Source of the DNA: Setaria digitata
Taxonomy: Eukaryota; Nematoda; Chromadorea; Rhabditida; Setariidae
Direction: 5' to 3'
Length of the DNA stretch: 46,738 nucleotides
NCBI GenBank assembly: GCA_003640385.1
Contig: RCAB01000476.1
Span: 1-46,738 of the forward strand
Position numbers and translations under genes: made by a program. Below the pieces are notes generated by a model that saw only the letters and a program-made list of their open reading frames with translations, ran no database searches and was not told the origin of the DNA. The stretch's first letter is position 1; each line of letters opens with the position of its first letter. Shown piece after piece: positions 25,001 to 35,800 of the stretch.

Positions 25001-28000
25001 GGATTTTTTTTTTTTTTTCTGAATTGGAGCTTTATTTGCAGTTAACTGCAGTGTTTTATGATCACTACTAATTAAGAAAACATCATTGGCGTTTTGTTAT
25101 TTCTAGAAAAGATGTATTTTTTTGCACATTGCAAGTGAAGTAAGGCATTTACAATCAAGATGTTTGGGAGTTTTTTTGTTGTGTCTCAGAAAGAATTCAG
25201 TATAGGCTACAAATAAATAACTTTTTTGGGAAATTTTTGTTTTATGCAGTATGAAATGGAAGCATTGATCACACAACAGCGAAGCGAAGTAGCTAATGCC
25301 GTTGAAGGAAGTAGTACGAGGAATGCACTGAATGATCGAGTAATGCAGCCTCAGCTGAATTCACTAAATAGCTTATCAAATGAAATAGAAACATTGTGCT
25401 TAGATACGAAGGGCGGTGAGCAAGGTGCCTTGCCAAGTGGTCAAGATAAATATCTGAAGTAAGGGATTTTTTTTAGTGTCAGGAATAAAATGTTGTACAG
25501 ATGATAAAAAGAGAAGGTAATAACTTTGGATGTTTGTTAAATCGATGAGGATTTATCTGTGACTTCGAACTTTCTCTGGAAGGTTAATGTTTGTAGGGAA
25601 TTCCAATCATACATCTGCTGTACTAAACTGCCTGTAAAATATTTTTGATTGAGTGCTGATGCAATTAGTTTTCGGGACTTGACGTTATTCATTTAACTGA
25701 GGAGTATGTTTAATATAGGGCTTTAATTGCGAAGTTAGAATATTTTCTGTAGTCTTGTTATTGTTTGGTTTTTTTTCTTTTTCTTTATGAATTCGTTGCA
25801 GATTGCTAAATGACAAGAAACAACTGCAGCGTTTCAAAGAATGTTGCTTATTAGGTGGTTTATCAGAAGAATCATCAGTTAAGGTTTGCTCCTGAATGCA
25901 CTTTTTTTAAAGTACATATTTGCACGGAAATGTTATTAAATACTTAGAGTGGTTTACTTGCCAATAAATTTGTGTTTTATTGTTAGTAAGTTATTATGAT
26001 TGTGATTATAGGTCGGTCACTCTTTTCACTTTTTGTAGCTTTGAGATTGGTCACGGAGATGCTTCCAATGAAATTGATGGTGATAGCAATCGGAATACTA
26101 CTTACTTCCTGTGCTGTTGACTTACTTCCTGTGCTGTTGTTCGTTGGTTAAAATCTCTATGAAGATACGAAATAATAATTCGCTTAAAGGGCACATTATA
26201 ATATGCTTACTTTGTTTCCGATATCTCACAGCTTGGTTAGATGAATTCCTTAGGCCTAAGTGATAAGAATAGGAGTGACGAACAAAGGGAAAGAAGGAAC
26301 GCTTCTTCCCAAAGGAAAATGAGCTACATTGCATGTGTGTTCTTTTTTCAGAGCCACATATCTTGCAGAAAAAAGACGAGAAATGCAAATCGACGAAATG
26401 AACCATTCGCATTTATGACGAAAAGATCAAACTATAAATTACTAGATTCTAAATGGATGCGAACGGCTTGCAGTACTTCAGATCCATGGACTGGAAGTTT
26501 ACCGTCCAAGAAACGAATGTAAGGAAATAGTAATGGTTGAGTTAAAATACGTCCACGTTCCCTTTTATAATTTGGATTTTATGTTTTTTTTTTTTTTTTA
26601 TATAAATTTCATGAATGGTATTCATGAAAGTCACTATTTATTACACACAGTCACCAATTATTTGTTTTGGTTACATCTTAGTATTTAGATCAGCTAATAG
26701 TTTCCACGCTACATTTTACTGCCACTACTTACTCTCTTTTCTCACTTTTTCAGGTCCAGGGTTCATCTTGTGGATCAACATTGGTCTCTTTTTCAGAATG
26801 GAACTTGATTCTGCACCAACAAAAGTAAAAACATGCTACTTAATGACAGGCCGCATGTCAGTAAGTAGTTTTGAGATTGGTATTATGATGCCACGTTTTT
26901 TATCAAAATTGGCTGCTTTATCAGATGTTACGCGACGAAATACAACAAGCTATATGGAACCACTGGATCAGGTGACTTCCTACACAAGTATTATTTGTCC
27001 GCGATCAGCTTCGGTTCAGTCACTTGATCAGGTATGGTTTTTATATGATTTTTTCAGTTAGTTAATTTGTCTGTACTGATCTTTCAAAAGAAAATTAAGA
27101 ATATTAGATATATTTTTTTTCAATTTTTCCTGGATACCTGGAGCTGTGGTTTTTTTCTATTCAATGTAAAATCAGCTGTACCACTTCCATCACCACAATT
27201 TTAATTTAGCTTGCCGCAAACCTCCTTACAATGAAATTTATATCGAATAGCTTACGTCATGATTCGTTTGAAACTTCAGCATAATTGTTTTGTTAAGCAG
27301 CGAAATGATAGTGTGAAGACAAGTGCTCCTATTACGACTAACATGCATTATATGAACTATCCATGCAATACTCCTTCTAGTCAGTCGTTGTAAGTTTAAA
27401 TTTTCCTGCTCTATCTTTGAATATGTAAGGATAGCTTTATATCCTAAACAGCCAAGTTTGAGTTTTATAACCGTTTACCTTCACCATCGAAATGTCTGAA
27501 ATGCTTTTGCTTTCAACAATATCAAGTTTCAACAATATCACTTACTTAAGCAGTTCTTTTGGTAATTTCAATCACTATGAAAGAAAAGCTTTTTTGAGAT
27601 GATCTTTCTTTGATCCATTCTGCATGTATTTTTAAATATAAATTTTGCTGCCTCCCGTTTCCAGAACTTGGTACGATGCTGGATCAATTGAAAATGATGC
27701 CACTATGCGACTACCTCGTGATGCATCTAAGTTGTATGGTAATAACAATAAGGGACCAGGAACATTTTGTTGTTCAATGCCGAATCTTACTGATTCAGGG
27801 ATTGTATATGATGAGATGCATTTTCCTCGTCCACCTCCCCTTTCACCACCTCCAGTAGATGAGAAGCATTTGGAAAGGTAATCATAACTGTTATCACTTA
27901 TCTACTTCTGTTATCCTCAAAAGTTGCTTTGCTGTATAATGTTTTCCAGCTGGTTGTTCTTATAAAGCATATTTTTCAGTGTAACTTTTGTCACCTCATG

Positions 28001-28424
28001 TTACAGGTTTAGAAATCAAGTTTGCTGTTAGAATTGTCCGAAAAATTGAGTTTTAAATTTTGAGGTTCCTTGATGAGAGAGAGAGAGGAAAAAAAAAAGA
28101 AATTCATCCTGCTGGAAATATTAGCAGATATTTTTGTCTTCCCTTCTTTCTTTTTTTCTAATTTAGATTTATCTGGTTTCTCTCTTGCTCTACCTCATTG
28201 GCAATTTTCATGATTTCAGTTGTCATCAGATCATACTGCCAACTTATTCCACCAATTTCATGTATATTCATGTTCGGTGTGTATGTGTCTTTGTTTATGT
28301 ATTTACACCTGTTCGTCGGTTTGTGTTTATGTATATGTGGTTTATGTATTATGTTGGTACAGTTGATCTGTCGATCCTAGATCGTGGGGCAGAGTACAAG
28401 ATTTCTTCAGGATATCAAAGCTAA
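13004..28424 (+). CDS. Ig/fibronectin III single-pass receptor, DCC/protogenin-like layout
   Basis: Hand-built model of 35 phase-consistent exons giving about 1622 aa. Exon ends: 13004-13071, 13384-13526, 13760-13961, 14847-15118, 15348-15573, 15990-16121, 16334-16461, 16728-16883, 17062-17086, 17254-17319, 17399-17526, 17870-18033, 19866-19976, 20070-20191, 20468-20562, 20635-20832, 21112-21217, 21410-21498, 22088-22263, 22492-22680, 22868-23024, 23232-23388, 23719-23840, 23977-24147, 24232-24258, 24315-24588, 24908-24995, 25250-25458, 25802-25883, 26352-26518, 26797-27031, 27301-27389, 27665-27877, 28007-28026, 28363-28424. Order: hydrophobic signal (about residues 43-64), four Ig domains (about 165-640), five FN3 domains (about 645-1190), a transmembrane helix (about 1212-1232) and a tail. 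Four Ig plus five FN3 matches protogenin/IGDCC receptors; UNC-40/DCC has six FN3. I recognised no DCC tail motifs, so this is a family-level call. The likely role is cell-surface adhesion or guidance signalling. The 5' end, the Ig3 exons and the last two exons are the least certain parts. Confidence 0.88.
13384..13526 (+). other. Signal-sequence exon of the receptor
   Basis: This exon encodes a strongly hydrophobic run ([20 protein letters not shown]) flanked by polar sequence and ending at the donor AAAG|GTAAGT. It reads in phase into the next exon (13760-13961), a Ser/Asn/Arg-rich linker before Ig1. It most likely serves as a cleaved signal peptide, or as a signal anchor if the N-terminal extension is real. 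Confidence 0.7.
16491..16538. repeat. Perfect 22-bp palindrome with a 4-base loop
   Basis: Arms 16491-16512 and 16517-16538 are exact reverse complements around AAAA. The arms contain GTTACACTTTTGAGAAC. It sits in the receptor intron between 16461 and 16728, 29 bases after the donor, and would fold into a very stable hairpin in either DNA or pre-mRNA. Confidence 0.95.
17620..17644. repeat. (CA)n microsatellite with an undetermined base
   Basis: A short CACATACACACA repeat in a receptor intron ends with an N at 17644. The N probably marks a sequencing or assembly problem in the repeat. Confidence 0.85.
18487..19197 (-). CDS. Divergent-loop cyclophilin (peptidyl-prolyl isomerase), nested and intronless
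   Basis: Single exon, 236 aa. The start at 19197 is fixed by an in-frame TAA directly before the ATG (M3 at 19191 is the only close alternative). Residues 1-68 are a charged, low-complexity extension; 69-236 are a cyclophilin A fold. Catalytic and binding residues are all present: R127 (FHRVIP), F132, M133, Q135, A173/N174 ([10 protein letters not shown]), Q183, F185, W193 and H198, so it should isomerise X-Pro bonds and bind cyclosporin. The insertion [11 protein letters not shown] at 109-119 with C105, E153 and the C-terminal Cys marks the divergent-loop class of nematodes and plants, where the two cysteines can act as a redox switch. It resembles C. elegans CYP-3-like proteins. It lies antisense inside receptor intron 18034-19865. 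No signal peptide is visible; the basic N-terminus might direct it to the nucleus. Confidence 0.96.
   Translation of the reverse strand: MKMCIKRKAHRDDDDNKEINKKLTAGSAAEKGSTKAIGGHGVGNAYGSTDIDSKNPKPEEKGKKREGRPHVFFDITIDGKASGCIVMELFDDIVPKTAENFRCLCTGEKGIGKLGKPLHYKGCKFHRVIPEFMCQGGDFTKGDGTGGESIYGETFPDENFTEKHTGPGILSMANAGPNTNGSQFFLCTVKTEWLDGKHVVFGKVIKGMEVVKKIESVGSESGKTSQEVAIADCGEL
19237..19254 (-). promoter_or_regulatory. Likely trans-splice acceptor of the cyclophilin gene
   Basis: On the minus strand a pyrimidine-rich run ends in TTTTTTACAG at 19238-19237, 39 bases upstream of the ATG at 19197, with no ATG between. This matches a nematode spliced-leader acceptor. It could instead be a normal 3' splice site for an upstream untranslated exon. 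Confidence 0.6.
20160..24510 (+). other. Five fibronectin type III domains of the receptor
   Basis: FN3-1 spans 20160-20832 and carries an inserted Cys cluster. FN3-2 (21112-22210) shows LEISWEHP and [14 protein letters not shown]3-3 (22200-23024) shows LITIHWGEA and [12 protein letters not shown]3-4 (23232-23840) shows MRVTWDWP and [12 protein letters not shown]3-5 (23977-24510) shows VRVSWNP and [12 protein letters not shown]. The W in strand B and the Y-x-(F/I)-x-(V/I) in strand F recur as expected. Most domains are split across two exons. One intron, 24259-24314, is only 56 bases (44 if an alternative donor at 24271 is used). Confidence 0.83.
24518..24580 (+). other. Transmembrane segment of the receptor
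   Basis: The exon 24315-24588 ends with about 21 apolar residues ([20 protein letters not shown]). They are preceded by KSSREG and followed by AHLRLKRRK across the next splice. The basic cluster after the helix fits a stop-transfer signal with the tail in the cytoplasm, which makes the product a type I membrane protein. Confidence 0.95.
24908..28424 (+). other. Cytoplasmic tail of the receptor
   Basis: Nine exons encode about 390 polar, low-complexity residues rich in Ser, Thr and Asn, with no recognised enzyme domain. Near the end is a proline-rich block ([11 protein letters not shown], 27822-27854) that fits EVH1- and SH3-binding consensus motifs. Two ends are possible. One uses a mini-exon 28007-28026 and then 28363-28424, ending in SSGYQS. 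The other reads straight on from 28007 to the stop at 28029-28031. I prefer the first because its last exon looks protein-like and the phases close. Confidence 0.72.
26100..26139. repeat. 20-bp exact tandem duplication
   Basis: ACTTACTTCCTGTGCTGTTG occurs twice head to tail in the receptor intron 25884-26351. It is a small recent duplication with no coding effect. Confidence 0.95.
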
Positions 28425-31400
28425 AGAGTGTGGAATGCACTGGTTAAATAGCTTTTTCAAAATGAAAGGTAATTGTTAAGTTCTTTGATTCGAAAGAGAG
28501 AGAAAGAAAGAGGTAAGTGATAAGATAATTTGAACTCTGAAGTATTGGAATGAAGCACTGCATATGACTTCAGATGATCGATGAATGTTATGTTAATGTT
28601 GGATATCAGGAAAAAAACTAGAATTCCTAGATTTTGAAAATTGCAAATTCATTTCCACTGTTTGCTCCTTTTTTTTTCCGAATGATCAACGTGCATCCAT
28701 AAACGCAATAATCATCAGCATCGGATTTCATTTCATGTATTGCATTATCATTACCATTATTATTATTAACATTAGTGATTTGATAATTTTCAAACAGTTA
28801 TTTTAAATCCTTCCATCTGCCTCATTCTCTAAATCTGATCCTTTGTTTCTTTGCATCTAAGCCATCTTTCAGCAACAAAACTTTCTAGCTCTTTTATGTA
28901 AGCACTTTCATTCATATAATTTGTATAAATCTTTTTCAATTTTTCTTATTTTTACGAAAACATATTTTAGATATGACGAGCGCACAACATAATGATATTT
29001 TATACCACGCATATTTACATTGTTTAGTTTTAAATTCAAGTGATTTTTATTAAACTTGTACGTTGTACATACAATGTATATTTTTTCGACATGTATTTCC
29101 CAGAAATTAATGGTTGCAAATAGCTAAAGAAATGTTAATAGTGTTATTTCTTGGTTCCATTTCCTTTTTTTTTTCTCCTTTTATTCATTTTATTTTTTTT
29201 CGTAATCTTATCCAGATGAAATTTCTGAGACTATCAATTTTTCGTCAAGAATCTATCTGATTTTACATTTCTTGGGATTGGTGATGCTGAATTCTTTTAA
29301 ACGGGCGAATAATTACACTTAGTTTCATTAGTTCCATTCTTATTGTGAAAAGGATCGTCTTATGTTGTATGGTAATGTGTAGATACAGCTGATTGATCAT
29401 CAAACTATAATTTTTGTTAATTCTGTAATTAGGAGCTTGAAGTTAGAAAAGTTGGTGGTTGAATGCAAGACACCATGTATTACTACTAAATTATTATTTC
29501 TCTTAACAAAATGGAGATAAACCAATGGATGGGAGGTTATCGTTTTGTTCTTTTTCCACTTAATATTTATTTTTTCCCTCATGCACTTCGTGCATCCCTC
29601 TTATCGTTTTTTCCCCACGAAGCATTTGAAATGAAGTTTTGCGTCTATCCAATTAAAATTTTATTATTTCTACTCTCAGGCGGTCTACTCTTTTCTGTTT
29701 CTAGTTTTCAGGTTGAATATTTTCTGTTAAATTATGGTACCTCTTTGTATCTCTCAAAAAAGAATTTCCTGCAAAAAATTTTATGTAGTATATAATGCTG
29801 CTTGTTTATTATGATGGGACATTTTTTTGTTTCATTTCATAAAACTAATTCTTAGTAGAAATTATGTTCAAAATACCGAAAATAGCAGTAAATAATGTGG
29901 GAAAAGCTAAACACAATATTTATAACAGTTTTATGAAAGTATCATAAATTATGCTTGTCCAGTCAACTATACACTTCAGATCCTGGAACAGTTCTCACTC
30001 TATCATCAAGCTTTTCAATTTTGCTGTAAGATTATAGTTTAACAAAAAGAGATGGAAAAGGATAAAAGTATATTTATTGCTTATTGAGGAAAATTTTAAC
30101 AAATATATATATATATATCATATGTCTTATGAGATTTATCAGCTGTTGTATCGTAAATAGCTATTACAACATATCGACCTGTATAAAAGCATTGGGAATA
30201 CTTCGGTATTTATAAATTCTTTTTTTCATTTCTTTCTTTTTAAGGAAGAGAGCTAATTTGTATATATGGTTTGTTCAAAGGACAAATAATTATTCATTAA
30301 GCGTCATATCATAAAAACATAACTTACCTTCTTAAAAGAAAAAAAATGTGTGTATGTAATTATGTAATTATAATTCATTATCTTCCGAAATGGATGAATA
30401 TTGAAAACATATGTACAGTTTCTTAAACTATATCATCATTCTAGGCAACGTAAAAAATGTGCTCCTGTTCTTTTTTCTTTTTTCTTTGTACTTTTTTAAA
30501 AATGTTTATCTATTTGCTTCCTTCTTTATACACATAATTCTATTTTTTTCCTTTTTTGCTTCTGTTTTGTACTGTTTTCATTTTGCTCGAAATAAAATTG
30601 CACCTCGGATAACTAGAACAAAATAAGTATTGCTTCAAACATTAAACACTTTTTACGTGGAAATTTCTGGCGACTTTATTTTTGAATTAAATTTTTCTAT
30701 TTAATATTTAGCTGTAATAATCGATGGACCCTAACAAGAAGTAGTTATTCTTATGTGCCAGACAGTACTATTTATAAGTTTCTGAAAAAGAATATTTGAA
30801 ACTTGATGATAAGTTAATAATCAAGAGATTAATGATGCTGTCAAAAAAAAAAAAAAAAAAAAAAAACTGGAAAAGGATTTAAATAATAGGAGTTGGGAGT
30901 TTAAAATTTAAGAGAATAATTTTATAGTTATTTTCATAGAATCTTCGGGTGCTTTTTGTGGGAAGAAATATTAGTAAGGAATTCAATGCTTTAATGGTTT
31001 CGAGATAAATTTAGCAAAATGAAACCATTCATGAATTTAATGTGGGTTTTTTTGCGGCAATTATGATTTTCCTTTGTGATATTTAGATATATGACATCGT
31101 GACACAAAGAAATATGAAGACAGGAATGAGATATTGGTAGTTTGATAAGATTCTGCGGAAGGGGTAAGGAGGTTAAGCTGTGAAGATTACTGATATTTTA
31201 GGATGAAAAGTATGATGAGATGGAAATATCGGTATCCAACAATGAGTGTCAAGCGTGATAAATTCTTGCAGAAGATAAATCGGTGAATAGTGATAATTCT
31301 GAAGAATTGGTTGGTTCATAAGACTTCTTGGAGTCAAATTCACAGCATATTTCTCTTTCGTAACCTGAAAGTGTTAGCCAGATCTGTAGCACCAATTCAG

Positions 31401-32812
31401 GATAAATTAAGTAAGCCATAGAAAATTTTGTCCCCAAGTTGCTAAATCATTAAACTTTTCTGTTCATTTTGGTATGTACATGAGAAGATACCATGTTTAA
31501 TAGTAGTTTTGGTAATTTCTAGTAACTTTTGATAACTGAGAGTTGGAAAGTTGAGAGTTAGATTTCATTTAAAAGTGGGTAGCTAAGTATGGCATCTCTG
31601 TTCAAAATCAAATTTAGAAAAAAGTATTTTTCGTGCAGAGACTGGAATATACCTTTCGACTAGTGAGTGACGAGCTCACACTATTTGTTTACGACTTTAT
31701 TGCACCTAAGGTGCCAACGGTTGCAAGTATATAGAAAACTATACGCCTACCCAATTAGCAAGTTATGAGATATAAAAAATACTGCAAAATCAATTTCTAT
31801 AAGAAATGCTAAACATGCAAGACAGAATTAAATATTAAAGTGACGAAAATTTAAAGATAAAAAAGGCTAAGAACCATCTGTAAATTTAAATAATTAAATA
31901 TTGCTATAGGAAGAACGTTTGACGGACATATTCAACATGCATAAAGAACTGAAATAATAGATATATAATAACTAAAAACAAAAAAAATAGAAAAGAATAG
32001 CATTACGAGGAAGGAAGATGAGGTGACAATAATACAATAATATAGATTACTGGGAAATAAAAACAAAGAATATGAAATTATTCTTAAAAAAAAAATTACC
32101 ATGAAGAGAACAGAAGACAAACAAGAGGAGCATCGACACACTACTGCTTCTTCCAAATCTTGTTTATGAGATTGTGATGCCTCACAAGCAAGCAAAAATA
32201 AAGAATTAAAGCAGGAAAAATTACAAACACGGAAGCAATGGTAAATAGTGTCCAAAATGACGAAACTAGAGAGCAAAAACTAAAAAAGCATTCAAGCTAA
32301 CTGAAAATTACTTTTTTAGTTTCCAATGAAACATAAAGAGAAAAAAACATATTTGTTAAAAATTAATTCATTAATAAACACGACAGCTGAGAAAGATAAT
32401 GCAGTCATTAAATTTGGAAATATATTCTCTCCTGTAGTTCATTCTCCTAAATTAAATGACTAAAATAAAGTCATCAAAGAAAAAAAAAACACTTCATTTT
32501 GTTTAAATTGAACCAATATTAAGGTAGAGAAGACAGCATATAAAACCTAATTGATTGACAAATTAAGCAGTACTTCAGTGCACTGTTCCCAACAATATTT
32601 CGCTGAATCTCAATGCCACCTCCACAATGTTTTCAGAGCTTGTGATTAAGCTAATACACATCAGTCAAAAAGAATTTAGAGTTCTGTAAAATGGATAGGC
32701 TTTGAAAATTCTTTTCTCAACAATATGCCATTTACAAGTGCATAAAAAATAGTCCCAAAAAATAGACCAAATTCTACTGAATTCTAAAAAAAAAAAAAAA
32801 AAACTATGAGTG
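28425..32812. other. Spacer between convergent genes
   Basis: About 4.4 kb of A/T-rich sequence lies between the 3' ends of the receptor (+) and GPD2 (-). It must hold both 3' untranslated regions and polyadenylation sites. It contains (TA)n at about 30104-30119 and poly(A) or poly(T) runs at 30843-30866 and 32788-32804. The open frames are short, Phe/Leu/Ile-rich and not conserved in any family I know. I see no gene. Confidence 0.6.
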
Positions 32813-35800
32813 CTAAATTCCGCCTCCTGAACGTAATACTGACACTGGAGTCGGCTCGAATTCATCCAAATATCGCGCCAGTCGATTTTGTGCTATCTGT
32901 CCACCCTTGAGTCCACTGTACAACTAAAATAATTGGCGAAATGTACTATGCAAAAATTGGTCGAATAAATATTAATCGTTTTTTTCTACAGATTTCGTGC
33001 TCATTCAGTATGATTAATTAGCTCAGACCGTCAACAGATTTATTGCAGTACTAGTTGAAATGTTAACCACATCAAACGAATATTGAGCTTTAACAGAATA
33101 AAAGGATATTAAAAATTATAAAATAACGATTGACTTGAGCTAACTTGCCTGGAAAAATTCATTAAGATCAATCTCGCCATTTTTATTTAAGTCGACTTCA
33201 TTCAGGAGCTCATGAAGCAAACTTTCATCTATTTTATTATCGTGTTTCTATAAAAATAAAAAAATAAAACAAAAATTGGAATCATCGGAAGACAAGAATA
33301 CGAGGAAATTTGAAAGGATGATTCATGAGAAGAAAATATTGACAAATTAATTTAAGGCTAGTTTTCATAAAAGCACTTCCATATTTTTGAATTTTCAAAT
33401 TAAAATTTTAAATATTGATGGTGAGAACGAGAATGTTATCATCTAGTACCCGGAAGTGACGTCTAAGATCATTCAACGTAATATGCCCTTTGTTCTCTTT
33501 ATCCAGCGTTCTGAAACGTTCTCGAGCAACTTCCATTTCTTCTGCTGTTAAACTAATTGGTACCGAAGATACTGAATGGAGACGAGCATTTTGCCCCATT
33601 TCTACTTCAATAAATACTCGAGCATTTTCCAGCTGCTTCTGAAATAAATAGCTATGTGAATAAAACGATATAAAAAGTACTTTATGTTAAAGCAATTTCG
33701 CACTTGATTTACTCAAAACACTTATTAGGATCAACTACTTGGAATATATCAGTTTTGGATAGGACAAGTACAAATTAGTTATGACAAGGATTAAAGAGAA
33801 GGGGAAGGAGACTTTACGACGTTTATGGCTATTATAAGAAAGCTGACATTTCATTGCCAATGCTATAAATATGAACCCTTCTATCTGAACAGCTAGCATA
33901 TTACAAAATATTTTATTACAAGGTATGGTTGATTAATTTTCGAAACCAAATAGTCTACTTTTTTTTCCGCTGCTGTCCATTGCAATTCCTCACCCATAAT
34001 ATCTACAACCTTATCAAGGACTTCATACGCTGCATATGTATTCAAAAATGCTAAACGTAAGCGACGTGCAATAACATCAACGGCTGTACAAGCATATTCT
34101 TTCACAGCATATTTGACCTGAAATTTGCACCTTTCTCACCAATTACTGCTTCCTACATTTCAATATCAAATTAACCTAAGTGTCAACTAAAAGAAGTTTG
34201 GTTGGCAATGGAAGCACAGATGATTCTTTAATAAAGTGTGTAGACAAAAAGAATAAGGATGCCCTAATAAGAGATGCTTATTTTGAATTTTTAAGAAAAA
34301 CCTCAGCTTCAACATAAGGAAACTCAGAATGCAGTCGATGTCCAATAATTGGCCACCGCTTCCCAGTAATTTTCGACATTCTAGCAACTGCAAATGCCCT
34401 ATCACCGTATGTAGAAGATAAATGTCTCGCAACCTGGAATTTACTTTGCAAAAAAACTTTAGCTGAAAATTTCGAAAGAGATTATTTTCCATTCGAGATA
34501 ATAATTAAATGTTGAGCAATGATGGATAATTCTCGAAAAACAAACATCTTCATCGAGCCCATAGTCCTGTACAAGACGAATATACAGCAAAGGATCCCAA
34601 TTATGTGCCCCTTCAAGTAGTAATCCAGCGGTAACACATCCTCTAACTGGCTGCAAATTTGCCACTTCAACAACCTTATCCACTGTTTCCTCAGCCATAT
34701 GCCTATATGTCGTCCACTTTCCTCCTGAAATCCAATATATGGAAAAAAAAAATTTAAGCTTCATTAATTTGTACTTAAACCAACAAAGCTTATATAAGTA
34801 AAAAGAAAATTTCAAACCTGCAATTGTCACTAATCCACTTTTTGAAACTTCAATTACATGGTTGCGTGCCAATGATTTTGTATCTTTTTTATTAGGATCT
34901 CTTACTAATGGCCTTAGACCAGACCAAGCACTCATTACGTCACCTCTTCGAACTGAAATTACATTTCAAATATGTCCTCGGAACAAAAGAAGAACACAGC
35001 TTTTCTGAATTTTGAAGGCTTAAAATTAAATTTATTGCAAATATACAAAACGAAAATGCATACCGCTAACATCACTTGAAAGATAATGCCGTATTTCTCG
35101 AAGGATGAATTCAATATCAACGTCATTTGGAGATGGATGGAAAGTTAGTGGTACTGGTGCGTCGGTTGTTCCAGCTACAGTCATACGCTGCCATGGAAGA
35201 AAAAATATCACCCGTCCATCACTTGTCGAAGGATCAAGTAATCCTGTCGAAGATGGACTAAAATTTATTGGAAATGTTTCATTTATAATATACTGCATAG
35301 TATATAATTTTGAAGAACTATTTACTAACTTCTACTTTTTCAACTTTTTCCGAGACATTAATGGTGGCTGTTTCATTAAGGATTTTCCTCCTTAATCGTT
35401 AACACTGCTAATATTATTTACTACACTACCAAAACCTAATAATAGAGAAAGGTATTTCTGGATAATAGACATAACATTTTAAAGACGATCAACCTATAAT
35501 ATCCAGGAAGCACAATATGGACACCAGCTGATGGCTGACATATTGGTGCTGTATCAGGATCAGCCATTAAACGGACTGAATCAGTGAAAGGGCCAGTCGC
35601 ATTTACCACCGCTTTAGCTTTTACATTCCATTCCTCACCTGTTAACTGAAAATGAATTTGACATATAAATTTTTTAAGATATACAGGTAATTTTTCAATC
35701 TATTTCAAAGCTTTTCACGATCTATATTTATCTGTACACATTTTCTACCAAAAAGATAATTGCAATACAAACTGTAACAAATGGTGTTCAAATTAAAATA

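Noticed and set aside
31932..32276. Phe/Ile/Leu/Ser-rich 114-codon minus-strand frame resembling a multi-pass membrane protein
   Set aside because: Composition is what A/T-rich non-coding DNA gives. It has no motif, no flanking exon and no coding-like codon use.
33893..33958. Continuation of the GPD2 exon as VDYLVSKINQPYL
   Set aside because: Ending at 33959 and joining 33638 gives EKKKQLENAR, which matches the family; the continuation does not.
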